A stretch of 10,678 nucleotides of DNA from an uncultured Bacillota bacterium (GTDB taxonomy: Bacteria; Bacillota; Clostridia; Peptostreptococcales; Anaerovoracaceae): positions 1 to 10,678 of the forward strand of contig CAMNNG010000038.1 in NCBI GenBank assembly GCA_946545145.1. The letters run 5' to 3'. Of the stretch, positions 7,604-10,678 are shown piece by piece. The notes beneath the pieces were generated by a model, which was not told where the DNA came from, ran no database searches, and worked only from the letters and a program-made list of their open reading frames with translations. Numbering within the stretch: the stretch's first letter is position 1; every line of letters starts with the position of its first letter. The position numbers and the translations under genes were made by a program.

Positions 7604-7615
7604 TGAAATGTTAAT

Positions 7616-7637
7616 TGCCGTATCTCACCAGACGGCA
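7616..7637 (+). other. Small hairpin in the gpx leader
   Basis: TGCCGT (7616-7621) pairs exactly with ACGGCA (7632-7637) around a 10-base loop, about 15 bases into the predicted gpx RNA. No U run follows, so it is not a terminator. It may stabilise the 5' end or be incidental. Confidence 0.3.
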
Positions 7638-7676
7638 TCACAAAATCAAACAGGAAACAGACAAAGGAATAAAGAC

Positions 7677-7681
7677 GGAGG
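7677..7681 (+). promoter_or_regulatory. Ribosome binding site of gpx
   Basis: GGAGG with an 8-base spacer before ATG 7690. This fixes the start and rules out an in-frame TTG at 7615 that would add 25 residues unlike the family. Confidence 0.85.
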
Positions 7682-7689
7682 AAATCAAA

Positions 7690-8232
7690 ATGAATATTTA
7701 CGATCTCACAGTGCCGACAGTTAATGACGGCGAAAAGTCCCTCAAGGATTTTGAAGGAAAAGTAATGCTCATCGTCAATACAGCAACAGGCTGCGGCTTC
7801 ACTCCGCAGTACGAGCCGATCGAGGCGATGTATGAGAAGTATCACGATCAGGGTCTCGAGATCATCGACGTTCCCTGCAACCAGTTCGCAAACCAGACGC
7901 CCGGAACAGACGAGGAAATCGCTACATTCTGCACACTGAACTACAGCACGAAGTTCCCGCAGATGAAAAAGTCCGACGTCAACGGTGAGAACGCTCTGCC
8001 GCTCTTCACATACCTCAAGAGCCAGAAGGGCTTCGAAGGCTTCGGCAAAGGAGCCAAGGCTCTCATGATGGCCGGCGTCGCAAAGAAGATGGACAAGGAT
8101 TACAAAAACAATCCGGATATCAAGTGGAACTTCACAAAGTTCGTCGTCGACCGCGAAGGCAATGTCGTTGCCAGATTCGAGCCGACAGCTGACATGAAGG
8201 AAGTCGAAGACTGCGTGGCTTCCCTGATCTAA
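7690..8232 (+). CDS. gpx: Glutathione peroxidase family thiol peroxidase
   Basis: Thioredoxin-fold peroxidase that reduces H2O2 and organic hydroperoxides in the cytosol. In bacteria of this type thioredoxin rather than glutathione is the likely reductant (inference). The 180 residues are full length. Peroxidatic Cys35 lies in NTATGCGFTPQY, with catalytic Gln65 in PCNQF and Trp146-Asn147 in KWNFTKF. It is a Cys, not a selenocysteine, enzyme. Cys81 in TFCTLNY sits where the resolving Cys of thioredoxin-dependent members is found, and Cys63 and Cys175 are additional. The start at 7690 is set by GGAGG and the family N-terminus NIYDLTV. It is transcribed away from feoAB and 42 bases ahead of ohrR with no terminator between, so it is probably an OhrR-controlled operon in which a GPx takes the place usually held by Ohr. 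BsaA-like naming is an alternative. Confidence 0.95.
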   Translation: MNIYDLTVPTVNDGEKSLKDFEGKVMLIVNTATGCGFTPQYEPIEAMYEKYHDQGLEIIDVPCNQFANQTPGTDEEIATFCTLNYSTKFPQMKKSDVNGENALPLFTYLKSQKGFEGFGKGAKALMMAGVAKKMDKDYKNNPDIKWNFTKFVVDREGNVVARFEPTADMKEVEDCVASLI

Positions 8233-8274
8233 AGCTTTTACGATCATAGTCAAACAGAAAGAGAAGACAAGGAT

Positions 8275-8706
8275 ATGAGTGAGAATTACGATCAACTGAA
8301 ACTTGAAAACCAGCTCTGCTTTCCGCTGTACGCAGCGGCTAAGGCGGTAGTCGCATCGTACACGCCCCATCTGAAAAAACTGGGGCTGACATACACCCAG
8401 TACATCGCAATGATGGTGCTCTGGGAAAATGACGGCATCGCGGTCAGAGAGCTGGGCGAAAAGCTGCATCTCGACAGCGGCACCCTCACCCCCCTCCTCA
8501 AAAAGCTTGAAAAGAGCGGATATGTCACCCGGAGGAGAGGCGATGATGATGAGCGCATCGTAGTCATCTCGCTTACTGATGAAGGACGCGCCCTGAAAAA
8601 AGACGCGGCCGGCGTCCCCGGAGCGGTCGCCGAGTGCGTCCCGCTCACGCAGGAGGAGGCGCTTACGCTATACAGTCTTCTCTACAAGATAATAGACAAT
8701 ATCTGA
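8275..8706 (+). CDS. ohrR: Organic hydroperoxide sensing repressor, MarR family
   Basis: Dimeric winged-helix repressor that leaves DNA when its N-terminal cysteine is oxidised by organic peroxides. The 143 residues carry the OhrR signature LENQLCFPLY with sensing Cys15, and Tyr19, Tyr29 and Tyr40 at the same numbers as in Bacillus subtilis OhrR, where Tyr29 and Tyr40 contact the cysteine. The recognition helix region is LDSGTLTPLLKKLEKSGYV (66-84) and the wing RRRGDDDERIVVI. A second cysteine, Cys121, lies close to where the Xanthomonas-type two-Cys OhrR has its resolving cysteine, so disulfide sensing is possible. It follows gpx by 42 bases with only a weak AAGGA-like ribosome site, which would keep repressor levels low. 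A matching operator lies over the upstream gpx -10. A perfect terminator follows 45 bases after the stop. Confidence 0.93.
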   Translation: MSENYDQLKLENQLCFPLYAAAKAVVASYTPHLKKLGLTYTQYIAMMVLWENDGIAVRELGEKLHLDSGTLTPLLKKLEKSGYVTRRRGDDDERIVVISLTDEGRALKKDAAGVPGAVAECVPLTQEEALTLYSLLYKIIDNI

Positions 8707-8751
8707 GAAAGCAGCTTGCTGACAGTGCAATAGTCATCCGCAAGTCAACCA

Positions 8752-8779
8752 AAAAGAGGATCCTGACGGATCCTCTTTT
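8752..8779. terminator. Bidirectional terminator between ohrR and glmM
   Basis: AAAAGAGGATCC and GGATCCTCTTTT form a perfect 12-bp stem with the 4-base loop TGAC. Read on plus it ends in UUUU for gpx-ohrR. Read on minus it ends in five U for glmM. It lies in the 95-base gap of two convergent genes, which holds nothing else. Confidence 0.88.
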
Positions 8780-8801
8780 GAATGTCTGTATTCGTTTCTG
8801 C

Positions 8802-10151
8802 TTACTCGACTACGTGGCCCTTCTGAGCGATGACATCGATGACCTGATCGACGTACTTCGCGCAGACTTCGTCGCTCTCAGCTTCTACCATGACTCGGAT
8901 GACCGGCTCTGTTCCGGACTCGCGGACCAGGATACGGCCGGTATCGCCGAGCTCTTCGCCGACTTTTGCGACTGCAGCCTGGACGTCGGGATCGTTCTGG
9001 GCCTCAGCCTTGCTCTTGACGTAGACGTTCTTGAGTACCTGCGGGTAGAAGACTACCGGCGCAGCCAGTTCGCTCATCGGTTTTTCCTTAGCGAGCATGA
9101 CTTCCATCATCTTCAGCGATGTCAGGATGCCGTCTCCCGTCGTTGCGTACTTCGAGAATATGATGTGGCCGCTCTGCTCGCCGCCGATGCGGTGGCCGTT
9201 CTTGACCATGTTCTCATATACGTATTTGTCTCCGACCTTCGTCTTCTCGTACTCGATGCCGACTTTGTCGAGAGCCTTGTAGAGACCGAAGTTGCTCATT
9301 ACAGTCGTGACGACCTTGTTGTTGATGAGCTTGTCGCGCTCCTTCATGTAGAGGCCGTAGATGTACAGGATATGGTCTCCCGTAACTACATTGCCCTTTT
9401 CGTCTACGCACAGGCATCTGTCCGCGTCGCCGTCATAAGCGAAACCGACGTCGAGTCCGTTATCAACTACGAACTTCTGCAGGTGCTCGATGTGCGTGCT
9501 GCCGCACTCTGTGTTGATGTTGTATCCGTCCGGCGCGTCGTTTATGACATATGTCTTTGCTCCCAGCGCATTGAATACGCTCTTCGCGATCTGCCATGCA
9601 GCTCCGTTCGCGACGTCGAGACCGACCTTGACGTTCTTGAAGCTGAACTTCGACATTCCGATCAGATATCCAACGTATCTGTTGCGGCCTTCAGAGTAGT
9701 CGACCGTGCGGCCGATGCTGTGTCCTGTAGCCATGGGAACGCTGACTTTGTCGTCGATGTATTCTTCGACTCCGAGAAGGAGCTCTTCTTCCATCTTCTC
9801 TCCGTTGCCGTTGATCACCTTGATACCATTGTCATAGTACGGGTTGTGAGAAGCCGAGATCATGATGCCGCAGTCGAAGCCGTCGACCCTCGTCGTATAT
9901 GCTACCGACGGTGTCGTCGTTACGTGCATGATGTAAGCATCTGCTCCCGCTGCCGTAAGACCGGTGCACAGAGCCGATTCGAACATGTATGACGAACGCC
10001 TCGTGTCCTTGCCGATCACTATCTTTGCTTTCTTTCCGAGACGCGTTCCGTAGTACCATCCCAGATAACGTCCGATCTTGACTGCGTGCTCGAATGTCAG
10101 ATCGACGTTGGCCTCTCCGCGGAAGCCGTCAGTTCCGAAATATTTACCCAT
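8802..10151 (-). CDS. glmM: Phosphoglucosamine mutase
   Basis: Interconverts glucosamine-6-phosphate and glucosamine-1-phosphate, the entry to UDP-GlcNAc, peptidoglycan and other wall polymers. The 449 residues are full length and show the four phosphohexomutase domains in order. The N-terminus is GKYFGTDGFRG. Active-site phosphoserine Ser101 lies in ISASHNPYYDNGIK, the metal-binding loop is DGDADR at 240-245, the sugar-binding loop is GGEQSGH at 323-329 and the phosphate-binding loop is RESGTEPVIRV at 410-420. GEQSGH and the Ser loop favour GlmM over phosphoglucomutase or phosphomannomutase. Its ATG overlaps the nagB stop by one base (TAATG), and GGGGTGA inside the end of nagB is the likely ribosome site, so translation of the two should be coupled. 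In many Bacillota glmM follows cdaA-ybbR instead. Confidence 0.95.
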   Translation of the reverse strand: MGKYFGTDGFRGEANVDLTFEHAVKIGRYLGWYYGTRLGKKAKIVIGKDTRRSSYMFESALCTGLTAAGADAYIMHVTTTPSVAYTTRVDGFDCGIMISASHNPYYDNGIKVINGNGEKMEEELLLGVEEYIDDKVSVPMATGHSIGRTVDYSEGRNRYVGYLIGMSKFSFKNVKVGLDVANGAAWQIAKSVFNALGAKTYVINDAPDGYNINTECGSTHIEHLQKFVVDNGLDVGFAYDGDADRCLCVDEKGNVVTGDHILYIYGLYMKERDKLINNKVVTTVMSNFGLYKALDKVGIEYEKTKVGDKYVYENMVKNGHRIGGEQSGHIIFSKYATTGDGILTSLKMMEVMLAKEKPMSELAAPVVFYPQVLKNVYVKSKAEAQNDPDVQAAVAKVGEELGDTGRILVRESGTEPVIRVMVEAESDEVCAKYVDQVIDVIAQKGHVVE

Positions 10152-10678
10152 TACAGACGTTCACCCCTCTCGATGTCCAGGAAGTATTTGTATGTGTCTA
10201 CTGTCAGCTCGCCGCATGCTTCCTCGTCGCAGGCGATGATAGCGCCGTTGTGCATCTGCAGAGCGCTGCATGTCCACTTCTGGGAAACTGATCCTTCTAC
10301 TGTCTGAGCCAGAGCGCGTGCCTTGTTGTGTCCCGAGATCAGAACGAGGACTTCTTTGGAGTCCGTAACAGTTCCGATACCTACGGAAAGAGCCGTTGCC
10401 GGTACCTTCTCCGGATCATCGCCGAAGAATCTCGAGTTGACGATCCTTGTGTCAGTCGTCAGAGCTCTGAGGCCTGTTCTCGAGGAAAGGCTCGTAAAGG
10501 GCTCGTTGAATGCGAGGTGGCCGTCAACGCCGATGCCGCCCATGAACAGATCGATGCCGCCGTAGGAAGCGATCTTCTCTTCGTAAGCAGCGCATTCAGC
10601 TTCCGGATCCTCTGCCATACCGTTGAGGATGTTGATGTTCTCAGCCGGCATGTCGACGAGATGATCGAAGAAATTGTC
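10151..10678 (-). CDS. nagB: Glucosamine-6-phosphate deaminase, partial: N-terminus beyond right edge
   Basis: Converts glucosamine-6-phosphate to fructose-6-phosphate and ammonia, linking amino-sugar catabolism to glycolysis; the reaction is reversible. The 175 C-terminal residues present begin at DNFFDHLVDMPAENINILNG. They contain the family block MGGIGVDGHLAFNEP, with the catalytic Asp/His/Glu at window residues 52, 54 and 59, spaced as in the Escherichia coli enzyme (141, 143, 148). SRFFGDDPEKVPATALSVG and QKWTCSALQMH follow. From the distance to the end, about 90 N-terminal residues are missing. The frame is open to the right edge; the first Met in view (10651) is internal. The stop overlaps the glmM start. 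The call is firm for the NagB family; whether it acts mainly in breakdown or synthesis cannot be seen. Confidence 0.94.
   Translation of the reverse strand, partial: DNFFDHLVDMPAENINILNGMAEDPEAECAAYEEKIASYGGIDLFMGGIGVDGHLAFNEPFTSLSSRTGLRALTTDTRIVNSRFFGDDPEKVPATALSVGIGTVTDSKEVLVLISGHNKARALAQTVEGSVSQKWTCSALQMHNGAIIACDEEACGELTVDTYKYFLDIERGERL

Noticed and set aside
7567..7610. Fur or PerR box in the feoAB/gpx region
   Set aside because: The AT-rich dyad TTATATT-6-AATATAA has arms like a Per box but a 6-base instead of 1-base spacer, and the OhrR box match is better.
6022..7614. Long open frame of about 530 codons on the plus strand, antisense to feoAB
   Set aside because: The product has no recognisable motifs or membrane pattern, while the minus frame encodes every FeoB motif. 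It is an open shadow caused by codon composition. The same applies to long plus frames over guaA, ktrB and glmM and to minus frames over gpx-ohrR.
7615..7689. TTG start extending gpx by 25 residues
   Set aside because: The extension is unlike the family, has no ribosome site, lies in the predicted leader, and a strong GGAGG precedes ATG 7690.

Overview
The window comes from a low-to-moderate GC, Gram-positive type bacterium, most likely an anaerobic member of the Bacillota/Clostridia. The evidence is strong AGGAGG-type ribosome binding sites before several genes, a KtrAB potassium system, a Bacillus-type OhrR, a clostridial-type IMP dehydrogenase with the [12 protein letters not shown] active-site loop, and a fused FeoA-FeoB. 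This placement is inferred from gene content only; no rRNA is present. There is no mobile element, CRISPR array, tRNA or phage gene. Coding density is very high, and no gap between genes exceeds about 240 bases.

Left part (1-5046, all minus strand). In transcription order this is guaB (IMP dehydrogenase), a hairpin terminator, then ktrB-ktrA-guaA as a tight unit with its own extended -10 promoter. guaB and guaA are the two consecutive steps from IMP to GMP. Here the two subunits of a potassium uptake channel sit between them. guaA runs off the left edge and lacks its C-terminal part.

Middle (5047-8706). A long feoAB fusion gene for ferrous iron uptake (minus) is divergent from a two-gene plus-strand operon, gpx-ohrR (thiol peroxidase of the GPx family and organic peroxide sensing repressor). 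The 237-base divergent region (7453-7689) is the most information-rich piece of the window. It holds a promoter for each direction. A 15-bp site matching the Bacillus OhrR box at 12 of 14 defined positions lies over the gpx -10. A perfect 7-bp inverted repeat overlaps that site, and a perfect 10-bp palindrome lies over the feoAB -35. The feoAB leader can fold into a long hairpin that also carries a 21-bp-phased direct repeat. Together these suggest a locus that couples iron entry to peroxide defence.

Right part (8802-10678, minus). nagB (glucosamine-6-phosphate deaminase, N-terminus cut by the right edge) overlaps glmM (phosphoglucosamine mutase) by one base (TAATG). Both act on glucosamine-6-phosphate, one towards fructose-6-phosphate and the other towards UDP-GlcNAc and peptidoglycan. 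A perfect 12-bp bidirectional terminator separates glmM from the convergent gpx-ohrR operon.

All nine proteins belong to known families. The items worth following up are the regulatory region and the gene arrangements rather than a wholly unknown protein.
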